Origin: Marinobacter salexigens
GTDB lineage: Bacteria > Pseudomonadota > Gammaproteobacteria > Pseudomonadales > Oleiphilaceae
NCBI RefSeq assembly: GCF_018860765.1
Contig: NZ_JAHKPV010000008.1
Span: forward strand, 1 to 64,000
Length of the DNA stretch: 64,000 bases
Reading direction: 5' to 3'
The notes under the pieces were generated by a model, which was given only the letters and a program-made list of their open reading frames with translations, made no database searches and had not been told where the DNA came from. The position numbers were made by a program, and so were the translations under genes. Positions 1 through 6,254 of this stretch are shown here, piece by piece. Each line of letters opens with the position of its first letter. The stretch's first letter is position 1.

Positions 1-51
1 GATCACGACCATGGCATCCTGGTCGTAGTTGTAGTGCTTGAAACGAGGCAT
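1..51 (-). CDS. Transposase, 5' end only (IS1182-like)
   Basis: Seventeen codons run from an ATG at 51 down to the window edge and begin MPRFKHYNYDQDAMVV. An AAGGAG ribosome site lies 8 bases upstream of the ATG (about 60-65), which supports a real start. The opening resembles IS1182-type DDE transposases as I remember them, but too little is visible to prove the family. The gene reads away from the integron array, and its element must end between 51 and the attC that starts at 118. The rest of the gene is outside the window. Confidence 0.5.
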   Translation of the reverse strand, partial: MPRFKHYNYDQDAMVVI

Positions 52-117
52 GCCGACGGCTCCTTGTCTGTTTGCTCAATGCTACCAAAAACCATCCGTT
101 TTGGGGTTTTTATACAG

Positions 118-201
118 CCTCAACGCTTGCAGCATGTGCGCCCAGGGAATGGAGCTGCAGGCGCAATGTAGTGGGTGTCGCCGTGCCTGCACTGGTTATG
201 T
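118..201 (-). repeat. attC site of the DUF3800 cassette
   Basis: Read on the minus strand, the site opens with core ACATAAC, which contains the TAA stop of the DUF3800 gene, and closes with GCGTTGAGG. Next to the cores, an arm TGCAG(G)CA pairs with TGCTGCA, leaving one extrahelical G after a three-base unpaired spacer, the layout expected of attC. The core GACATAAC is the exact complement of GTTATGTC at the start of the same cassette (1473-1480), as expected when one circular cassette supplied both. The right-hand core GTTGAGG departs from GTTRRRY at its last base. Confidence 0.65.
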
Positions 202-1458
202 CTCAATTTCAAGTGGACTCACATGTAGCATCGCAGTAATGAACCGTAAATACTCACCAATATTATCAGTGAGACTAATTCCCTTCTTACTCCTTTCGAC
301 TAGTTCTTTCAACAATATGGCATTTCGCTGCACTTCAATTTTATTGAGGTCGACGTAGTCATAGTCAGGAAAAATACTTCCTTCAGTTACAACTTCTTCA
401 AATAACCCTCTCCACTTGATCGCATATTCGTCATCGTTTTCAGAGTCGAAAGCATAAGCAAACGCAGCCGCCAAGGCATCTGCTAACTGAACTCCATGTA
501 TTTCTTTGGAGTCCACTAGTTTCAGAGGTTCCTTCAAGTTGAATGTAATTGGCGATCTGAATCCGCCTATTGTCGTGTAAAGTTTTTCTTTTCTGTTAAG
601 CATTGCATTAAATATAGACTGATCTTCACTGAGAGGCTTGGACTGATCACAGTATGCTGTCAGTTCATCAAACTTTTGTCCCCAATCAGCTAGCAGGCTA
701 AATAACGAGGTGTTGGTTAGATCTAAAACCCACTTTCCCGAGCCCGTATCAATGTATCCATCCAGCTCCTCAATCACTGACTCTTTATTATAGAAAGCAA
801 ATTCGCATATCAGCTCTAATACAGGAGAGATCGATTCGTTTTTCGGTGAAGAAAATAATGATTTGAGGCCTTCAAAGTCGCCTGTTCGCATGAGGTTTTC
901 AAAATCCTCGAATATTTCTTCAGCCATTACACCCTTTGCTGTAAACTCAACATGAAGTATGTTCGCAATGAATCTATGGAAATTTATCCCATAAAATACT
1001 GAGTTCACCTTAGATATCGCTGGCTCAAATATATACTCAAAAAATTTTCCAGCTAATGCGAACTTCTTGTCTGATAGGGAAACTTTTGTTCGTCCTCTTA
1101 GACTTTGAACTATTTCATCTATAGCTCTTTTGCCTTTTGATTTTTTTATTAAGTTTGCGCCTTTAACCTCTCCATTCTGTATGTTGTATTTATTTATTAT
1201 ATGATTTACGAGATTTTCTGATTTTTCATGAGTAAATTCAACAGACGCATAGCAAAAAATCTTTTGACTCTTATTCAAAAGATTATTTCCGGTGAACCCA
1301 GATTCATCAAAGTAGATTAATGCAGATTTGTTCTCTTTGGGCTCTGCCACGGTTCTTTCTCTGGATTTTCGGTTTCTTCTTCTAAGCTTCTTCGATACCG
1401 CACGATAAGTTACCGTATCGGGATGTTTTCTTCGAATTGACTTATGGTTCCTCAGCAT
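196..1458 (-). CDS. DUF3800 family protein (integron cassette gene)
   Basis: The gene encodes about 420 residues. After a very basic leader (RRKHP, KKLRRRNRK) comes LIYFDESGFTGNN, the acidic opening typical of DUF3800 proteins, a family with a predicted RNase H-like fold and no settled function. A late segment, KEIHGVQLADALAAA, fits the second conserved acidic block of that family. I chose the ATG at 1458 rather than upstream codons because those would read through the attC; a weak TTGAG precedes it. The stop TAA lies inside the attC core, which is typical of a cassette. AT-rich composition differs from the neighbouring core genes and suggests transfer. Nuclease activity is possible but unproven. 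Confidence 0.7.
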   Translation of the reverse strand: MLRNHKSIRRKHPDTVTYRAVSKKLRRRNRKSRERTVAEPKENKSALIYFDESGFTGNNLLNKSQKIFCYASVEFTHEKSENLVNHIINKYNIQNGEVKGANLIKKSKGKRAIDEIVQSLRGRTKVSLSDKKFALAGKFFEYIFEPAISKVNSVFYGINFHRFIANILHVEFTAKGVMAEEIFEDFENLMRTGDFEGLKSLFSSPKNESISPVLELICEFAFYNKESVIEELDGYIDTGSGKWVLDLTNTSLFSLLADWGQKFDELTAYCDQSKPLSEDQSIFNAMLNRKEKLYTTIGGFRSPITFNLKEPLKLVDSKEIHGVQLADALAAAFAYAFDSENDDEYAIKWRGLFEEVVTEGSIFPDYDYVDLNKIEVQRNAILLKELVERSKKGISLTDNIGEYLRFITAMLHVSPLEIET

Positions 1459-1473
1459 AATCGTCTCAAAATG

Positions 1474-2261
1474 ACATAACGCCGCGCTCTGCGGCAAATT
1501 TGAAGCGCAGCGGAAAATTTGTCCGACAGCAGCGCTTTGTGTACGCCCAGCATGGGCATGAACTAATGGGGTGAAAGTCCCCTGTGGGAAGATCACCGTT
1601 CAGCCGGTTTTACCCGATTGAACGCTAACCACTAGCGAATGGCAAGGGCCAACCCGTGAGGGGCGGTCTGGAGGAAGCCGCTAGCAAAACTGCGAGCTGA
1701 TGAACAAGAACATCATATGAGGCGTAGGCCGGAGGCGAGTTGGCACAAGACAACGAAGCCGCGTGATCTAACGGCCACCGTAAATGATGCAGTTGTGCAG
1801 TGAAAGTTTATGTTCTTATCTGGGGCGGTCCGACGCATCGGGGTCTGCTCAACGAGCGATCGGTCAATTACCAGTCAGGCCACTGGTCGATCAAGCCTGG
1901 GCGCAGCCGTTGCCATCGGCGGTTGCGAGCGAACGAGATGGACACCGATAGCGCCGACAGGAGTAACCCTGCCGGTGATTGAGCAGAAGTCAGCAGACGG
2001 CATATTAGCCAAATGCCCATCGTAATGGGTGGGACAAGGTGAAGGCCTGAACCCGAAAACCAATGAGGAGCCTGTGCAGCTCAGCGATTCCATATCCGAC
2101 CGGATTAAGGACTGCTGGCGCAAAATCAGAAACCATCATTGGGGTAAGCGGAGCTAATCGGCCGACTTGCTTTGAGCGTTTTCGGGAAACGCCCTGTGCG
2201 GACCCGCATGCAGGGTGTTGTGGGGGCTGAGGGTTAGATACCCTCGGCTACCCGATTAGGC
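1474..2261 (-). repeat. attC site of the DUF4304-like cassette, split by a group II intron
   Basis: Joining 1474-1540 to 2257-2261 restores one attC of about 72 bases. On the minus strand it reads GCCTAAC, a three-base spacer, then GCGCT(G)CTG(T)CGG(A)CAAATTT. That arm pairs perfectly with AAATTTGCCGCAGAGCGC before the closing core GCGTTATGT, leaving three extrahelical bases (in brackets). This is the clearest attC in the window. The intron occupies the outer core site at TTTGT/TAGGC. Confidence 0.85.
1541..2256 (+). mobile_element. ORF-less group IIC (attC-type) intron
   Basis: The intron RNA begins GTACGCCC (or two bases earlier, GTGTACG) and ends CCCGAT; the exact ends may shift by one or two bases. 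Domain V is recognisable at 2188-2219. It has a 9-bp lower stem AACGCCCTG/CAGGGTGTT that contains a CGC triad, a two-base bulge, a TGCG/CGCA upper stem and a GACC tetraloop. A domain VI-like hairpin follows at about 2221-2254. The CGC triad and insertion in the attC core on the strand opposite the cassettes match group IIC-attC introns. No reverse transcriptase or maturase reading frame is present, so movement or splicing would need a protein supplied elsewhere. Confidence 0.75.
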
Positions 2262-2957
2262 AAAACTCAACTCTTTGATTGTGCGTTGTACGATTTCGAG
2301 GCGTTCCAATTCATCGCGCTCCGGTTTTTCGATGCGGGAATACTTCTCTCGCTCGTGCACTACATTTCCTTCCCTCGTGATAAAGACAGGAAGCGCCATG
2401 AGCCTCTCTGCCTCCCGAAGCCATGCCATAGCATCAGTTTTCTTGCCCGCCTTCAATAGGAGGAAGCCATAGTTGGCAGCGCTAAGCTGGAGCCCCCACT
2501 CGTGACGTCCGAGACGATCTTTGTCTAGGTTGGTGGTTTCGAAGTAAAGATCGCAAATTTCCTTTAAATTGAGATTCTTAAACCAAGGGACGGCTTCACG
2601 GTTGTATTCCCCTAAAGCGTATTCTGCGCTTTCTTCTATTTCGGCTTTTGTTTTACAGGGGAAAGCGCCGCTTCCGTCATACGAAAGCCGGCTACCAAGG
2701 ATCCATCCGGCATTCTTGAGTTCCTGTTTTTCACTTGGCCACTGGTCTGGGACACATACGCCATAATTAATATAAAAAAATGGGTTTCCATACGATGAAG
2801 CTTGGAGGTTGAATGTTTCATACCAGTCACCCCGATCTTTCATGTAGACCGTGGCTGTGGTTTGTTCATACCCCAGCGACTTTGCCATCGGACGAAATCT
2901 TGATTTCGCAGCAGAAGAAAAGCTGCTGTAGTCTCTAGTCTTCTCTGTGGATTCCAT
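2256..2957 (-). CDS. DUF4304-like protein (integron cassette gene)
   Basis: This 233-residue soluble protein has no signal peptide or membrane segment. Its N-terminal 100 residues (FRPMAKSLGYEQTTATVYM, then NLQASSYGNPFFYINYGV) resemble DUF4304, a family of unknown function. The C-terminal half is charged and helical (KTDAMAWLREAERLMA) and could be a repeat-like helical domain. The ATG at 2957 lies 7 bases after the cassette core GTTAGGC. The TAA stop spans the 3' junction of the group II intron (last intron base plus the first two exon bases), so the insertion left the protein sequence unchanged. No function can be assigned. Confidence 0.65.
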   Translation of the reverse strand: MESTEKTRDYSSFSSAAKSRFRPMAKSLGYEQTTATVYMKDRGDWYETFNLQASSYGNPFFYINYGVCVPDQWPSEKQELKNAGWILGSRLSYDGSGAFPCKTKAEIEESAEYALGEYNREAVPWFKNLNLKEICDLYFETTNLDKDRLGRHEWGLQLSAANYGFLLLKAGKKTDAMAWLREAERLMALPVFITREGNVVHEREKYSRIEKPERDELERLEIVQRTIKELSFA

Positions 2958-3027
2958 ATTCTTGCCTAACGCCTAAATCAGGTGCGCCGTAGGCGTGGAC
3001 TTCCCCCAATAAAATGGACACGCCCCA

Positions 3028-3912
3028 TCAGTTAATTCCCTCGAACTCTATCGGAGTCCGGTAACCAAGGCTACTGTGCAGCCGCAGGCTGTTATAAAAG
3101 CGTTCAATATAGTTACTTATATGTTTCCGTAACTGCCGCATTGTCACGAAGCTGGTGGCATGCAGCAATTCTCCCTTCAACGTCTTGAAGAAGGACTCCA
3201 CCTCCGCATTATCCGTGCACTGTCCAGGTCGGTTCATGCTGTGTCGTACCCGATGCTGATTCAACAGTGCCTGGGTCTTGTGAGCGCGATATTCGATGCC
3301 TCGATCCGTGTGGAACAACAGATCGGGAGCTGGCTTTCGGGATATAAAAGCTTCCCTAAGGGTTGCCTTAGCAAAGTCTGCACTCAGGTTTTCGCCCAAT
3401 CGCCAACTGATGATGCGTCGTGAGTAGAGGTCCAGCACAACCGCCAGGAACACATACTTCTTTCCCAACTTGATGTAGGTGACATCGCTGCTCCAGTGCT
3501 GATTGACAGCAATCGGCTTATCGGCACCCAGTCGATGATTTGGAAGGGCTTTTAGATCCTCCCTGAGCTTTGTCATACGGCGGTATACGCGCACGACTCG
3601 AGCTTTCATGCCCCATTCCCGCATTAACCGGGCAACCCGATTCTCGCCAACCACTTCGCCTTCACGGCGCAGCGCTTGATACACCCTGGGACTGCCGTAG
3701 CGCCCCTTACTGTCGTTGTAGACTCTGCGGACCTTCAACAGCAATTCCGCATTCTCGGCAGCTCTCTGGCTGGGCTTCCGGCTTGCCCAAGCGTAGTAAC
3801 CAGAGCGGGAGATGCTCAGGTGGCGACACAGAGCTTTTACCCCGTGTTCTCCCCGGTGTTTCCAGACGAATCGGAACGCTTCCGTCGTTCCTCGGCCTGA
3901 AAACGTTGAAAC
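3028..3912 (-). CDS. IS3-family transposase OrfB (frameshift-expressed)
   Basis: OrfB carries the DDE integrase core: WSSDVTYI (first Asp), LFHTDRGIEY (second Asp) and AEVESFFKTLKGE (catalytic Glu). The C-terminus YNSLRLHSSLGYRTPIEFE is typical of IS3 OrfB proteins. The reading frame is open without a stop back to the slippery heptamer at 3912-3918. It has no ATG, GTG or TTG before a TTG at 3744, so it is best read as the second half of a -1 frameshift fusion with OrfA. Immediately after the shift it encodes FRFVWKHRGEHGVKALCRHL and SRSGYYAW, conserved family features that a start at 3744 would lose. Product: the OrfAB transposase that moves the element. Confidence 0.85.
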   Translation of the reverse strand, partial: VSTFSGRGTTEAFRFVWKHRGEHGVKALCRHLSISRSGYYAWASRKPSQRAAENAELLLKVRRVYNDSKGRYGSPRVYQALRREGEVVGENRVARLMREWGMKARVVRVYRRMTKLREDLKALPNHRLGADKPIAVNQHWSSDVTYIKLGKKYVFLAVVLDLYSRRIISWRLGENLSADFAKATLREAFISRKPAPDLLFHTDRGIEYRAHKTQALLNQHRVRHSMNRPGQCTDNAEVESFFKTLKGELLHATSFVTMRQLRKHISNYIERFYNSLRLHSSLGYRTPIEFEGIN

Positions 3913-4208
3913 TTTTTTAGGATGTCGTTTTCCTCCTGAAGCTCCGATACTCGGCGTTTCAGGCGATTGATCTCATCCCGTTCCTTCATCAGCTCTTTGG
4001 CACCCGCTGGTGCTTTCTTGACCCGTTTCATGGCGAACTTTCCCTCTCGGTATTCCTTTCGCCAGCGTGACAGCATGAATGGGTGAATATCCAGCGCTTC
4101 CGCTACGCCTTTTACGCTCCGGTGTGTCTGGTAGCTCCATTCCACCGCTTTGACTTTGAACTCGACGCTATAGCGTTGGGTCTTCTTCCCCGTGATCATT
4201 TTCGGCAT
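3837..4208 (-). CDS. IS3-family transposase OrfA
   Basis: This 123-residue protein contains a helix-turn-helix of the HTH_8/IS3 type (RYSVEFKVKAVEWS, VAEALDIHPFMLSRWRKEY). A leucine-zipper-like coiled coil follows (EINRLKRRVSELQEENDILKKF), expected to mediate OrfA/OrfAB dimers and binding to the terminal repeats. The slippery codons AAA AAG encode the KK near residue 98; without slippage the protein ends about 25 residues later. The ATG at 4208 has GGAGAAGT upstream. Nothing in it looks broken. Confidence 0.85.
   Translation of the reverse strand: MPKMITGKKTQRYSVEFKVKAVEWSYQTHRSVKGVAEALDIHPFMLSRWRKEYREGKFAMKRVKKAPAGAKELMKERDEINRLKRRVSELQEENDILKKFQRFQAEERRKRSDSSGNTGENTG
3912..3918 (-). promoter_or_regulatory. 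Programmed -1 frameshift heptamer of the IS3 element
   Basis: On the minus strand the orfA codons CTA AAA AAG form the heptamer A AAA AAG. This is the standard slippery signal of IS3 elements and lies exactly where the OrfB frame becomes open. Slippage by -1 produces OrfAB. Confidence 0.75.
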
Positions 4209-4295
4209 CGTACTTCTCCTGTGGCGGAGTTATCGATGCGTGTCCACTGAAGTGGGGGAAGTCCAACGTCAACTGCATTTTATTGTTATATTTCA

Positions 4296-5240
4296 TTAGC
4301 AATGCTTGCTAATTATCGAGGCTATAAAGCCGTAGCCATCATCATAAATGACGTCTGGAATAACTTTTCGGTAATACATATCTCGCCAAAATATATTTAT
4401 TCCAAACTCTTGCTCTTCACCCCACTCAAGATGCTCATTTTCATTCAACAATGAGACGGATCCGATGGCATGAATTGGCTGCTTGCTTCTAGAAGTAAAA
4501 TGATTTTGAATCTGGGCAGTTTTTTTAAATTCTTGATCAACTTCTAAAAGCATTGTTTCCTTGTCGTATATGAGGTTCTGATCATAATCAGGCTCGTATT
4601 TCAACCCTAAGTAAGTATGTAGATGGTTCTCATAGTGCTCGCCTAAAAAAGTACCATGCTCATGGCTCAAGCAAAAATTCCATACTTCGATCAAAGAATC
4701 ATCATACTTCCCACTTTCCTGTCCTAGTATGCCTAAGTTATACGAGGCAGCCCTGCACTGCCTATCGCCATTGTGAAACAGGCATTGGATTTTAGTATTT
4801 TGTGCAAAGTCACTAAAGTAGTTCTTTAAATCCTGAAACTCAGTAAGAAAACTTTTTACAAGTCTAAAGTCGTTCTCGATTATAACTAAGTTCTCAAAAT
4901 GCCTCCGTGCGTTTTTTGACCAGTTGAAGCTACCTGTAAGTATTCGCGAGTCATCAATGATGCAAAACTTATTATGCATTAAAGCGCCAGCTCTAGCTTT
5001 TACAGGATATAGAGTTGTCGAATGAAGCGGCGCCTGAAAATTTTTCACATTTAGATGATCGTCGTTATATATAACTTCAACACAAATACCCTTGCTCGTG
5101 ATCTGATCAAAAATAGGGGCATATTTTGGCCAGCTAATCCATGCGACACAGATTTTCACTGACTCTTTAGCCTTCATAAGCTCTTGCACAATTTGATAGT
5201 CTATATCTTCAAAGTATGCATTTGTAGTAATTGTGCGCAT
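4296..5240 (-). CDS. Single-HKD phospholipase D-like protein (integron cassette gene)
   Basis: The protein has 314 residues. The N-terminal 150 form a PLD-fold domain with one HKD motif, MHNKFCIIDDSRILTGSFNWS (His-x-Lys, Asp, then GSxNW), near residues 89-109. It opens with AYFEDIDYQIVQELMKAKESV, as in PLD-like nucleases that act as dimers with one motif per subunit. The C-terminal half (residues about 160-314) is not recognised. AGAGG precedes the ATG. The gene fills a complete cassette bounded by matching core sites. PLD-fold proteins of this kind are often nucleases of restriction or phage defence; that role here is inference only. Confidence 0.75.
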   Translation of the reverse strand: MRTITTNAYFEDIDYQIVQELMKAKESVKICVAWISWPKYAPIFDQITSKGICVEVIYNDDHLNVKNFQAPLHSTTLYPVKARAGALMHNKFCIIDDSRILTGSFNWSKNARRHFENLVIIENDFRLVKSFLTEFQDLKNYFSDFAQNTKIQCLFHNGDRQCRAASYNLGILGQESGKYDDSLIEVWNFCLSHEHGTFLGEHYENHLHTYLGLKYEPDYDQNLIYDKETMLLEVDQEFKKTAQIQNHFTSRSKQPIHAIGSVSLLNENEHLEWGEEQEFGINIFWRDMYYRKVIPDVIYDDGYGFIASIISKHC

Positions 5241-5254
5241 TTATTCCTCTGAAA

Positions 5255-5273
5255 TATAACAGCTTGTTAGACC
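5255..5273 (-). repeat. Collapsed core-site pair at the array's proximal edge
   Basis: On the minus strand the sequence is GTCTAAC, five bases, then GTTATAT. These are two correctly oriented integron core sites only 19 bases apart overall. The second is the left boundary of the PLD cassette. A normal attC needs at least about 55-60 bases, so this is either an internally deleted attC or part of a divergent attI. No further cassette lies upstream. Confidence 0.45.
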
Positions 5274-5468
5274 GACCACTTCATGATTAGACATCTTTGA
5301 CATCCACAAAAGTACGCTTCGTTATTACTCTGAATCTGAGGAGCCTTTTCAAAAAAGTAGCCTAAAACCAAGCAATTACCAGCGTAAAATTATCAAATTA
5401 TGTAATATCACTACGCAATAACGAAGCGGTCACGCGATTACACGGTCGCAGTGGGTGCGGGCACAAAC
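5274..5468. other. Non-coding junction between integron array and nrdJ operon
   Basis: No supported gene is present, and in particular no integron integrase. A perfect 12-bp inverted repeat, CGCTTCGTTATT at 5315-5326 and AATAACGAAGCG at 5417-5428, encloses about 90 AT-rich bases. Its function is unknown; it could be the footprint of a lost element. Confidence 0.5.
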
Positions 5469-5503
5469 AAAAAAGGCCCGAAGCGCAAGCTAAAGGCCTT
5501 TCT
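5469..5503 (-). terminator. Rho-independent terminator of nrdJa-nrdJb
   Basis: On the minus strand, AAAGGCC pairs with GGCCTTT around an internal AGC/GCT hairpin, followed by a run of Ts. It lies 24 bases after the nrdJb stop. Confidence 0.7.
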
Positions 5504-5526
5504 GTTTTACCTACCAATCACGTACT

Positions 5527-6225
5527 TCAACCGCACTTACTATCCCCGCAAGACAAGCAAGTCGCACAACCATCCATCACGATTACCGCCTTAGTGTTGC
5601 ATTTGCCGCACATGGTGGCGTTGGGTGGGAAGTCGCCAGCCTTGTCGTCGTTGGTTGCCTTGGCGTTGTTGGCTTCAAACTCCGCGCGCTTTTCGGCGAG
5701 GATGCGTTTGGTGGTTTCGCTCATTTCTTCGCTTTCCATCAGGCCTACTGCTTTCAGGTGCTTCTCAATGACCGCGCCAATTTCAGCCACCAAGGAGGGC
5801 ATGAATACGCCGCCTTTTTTAAAGTAGCCGCCGTTGGGGTCGTATACGGAGCGCAGCTCTTCCACTAGGAAGGTCAGGTCGCCGCCTTTGCGAAATACCG
5901 CAGAGATTACGCGGGTGAGGGCGATTACCCACTGGAAGTGCTCCATGGATTTGGAGTTGATGAACACTTCGTACGGCTGACGGCTTTCGTGGTCTGTGTC
6001 TTCGTTGAGCAAGATGTCGTTGATGGTGATGTACATCGCGTGTTCGGCCACGGGCGGCTTGATTTTGTAGGTGGTGCCCACGAGAAAATCTGGCCGTTCG
6101 ATGTATTCATTCATCTTCTGCAGCTTTGGCTCCTGCTGCGCCGGTGCCTGCTGTTCAGTCGGTGCGTCTGTGTCGGCTTTCTTTACCCGGTAGCCGACGA
6201 TTTTATTGCTGATTTTAACTGTCAT
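5527..6225 (-). CDS. nrdJb: B12-dependent ribonucleotide reductase, small/C-terminal subunit NrdJb
   Basis: This is the C-terminal part of a class II (adenosylcobalamin) ribonucleotide reductase encoded separately, as in Pseudomonas. It is 232 residues from the ATG at 6225 (MTVKISNKIVGYRV). An upstream TTG at 6258 would overlap nrdJa by 3-4 bases and is less likely. The middle region (MYITINDILLNEDTDHESRQ, FINSKSMEHFQWVIALTRV) matches the reductase C-terminal domain. The tail is cysteine-rich: MCGKCNTK then CATCLSCGDSKCG, expected to bind a metal or relay electrons from thioredoxin. It is co-transcribed with nrdJa and supplies deoxynucleotides with or without oxygen. Confidence 0.9.
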   Translation of the reverse strand: MTVKISNKIVGYRVKKADTDAPTEQQAPAQQEPKLQKMNEYIERPDFLVGTTYKIKPPVAEHAMYITINDILLNEDTDHESRQPYEVFINSKSMEHFQWVIALTRVISAVFRKGGDLTFLVEELRSVYDPNGGYFKKGGVFMPSLVAEIGAVIEKHLKAVGLMESEEMSETTKRILAEKRAEFEANNAKATNDDKAGDFPPNATMCGKCNTKAVIVMDGCATCLSCGDSKCG

Positions 6226-6254
6226 TTCTAAATGTCCCGTGTCGGTGTTCCGGA

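Larger units (their letters stand above)
2996..4265 (-). mobile_element. IS3-family insertion sequence, 1270 bp
   Basis: Imperfect terminal inverted repeats of about 28 bp begin TGGACTTCCCCCA at each end and share TGGACACGC further in. Between them lie orfA and orfB in the -1 arrangement of IS3 elements, with a slippery A AAA AAG heptamer and all expected transposase motifs. The flanking bases are GCG and ACG, so a clean 3-4 bp target duplication is not obvious. The element seems intact and is transcribed in the direction of the cassettes. Confidence 0.9.
2964..4291 (-). repeat. attC site of the PLD cassette, split by an IS3 element
   Basis: The halves are 2964-2995 and 4266-4291. On the minus strand the left half starts ATATAAC, a spacer, then AAAT(G)CAG. 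The right half ends CTGATTTAGGC followed by GTTAGGC. AAAT(G)CAG pairs with CTGATTT with one extrahelical G, as in other attC sites. The core GAAATATAAC is an exact complement of GTTATATTTC at the start of the PLD cassette (5252-5261), which ties this site to that cassette. The insertion lies in the central, least conserved part of the site. Confidence 0.75.

Noticed and set aside
1800-2123. Short ORFs inside the group II intron as an intron-encoded protein
   Set aside because: They are at most 82 codons, overlap structured RNA and show no reverse transcriptase or maturase motif such as YADD.
5315-5428. The 12-bp inverted repeat as another attC site
   Set aside because: Core bases are inside-out (GTT on the left arm and AAC on the right), opposite to the RYYYAAC...GTTRRRY layout of attC.
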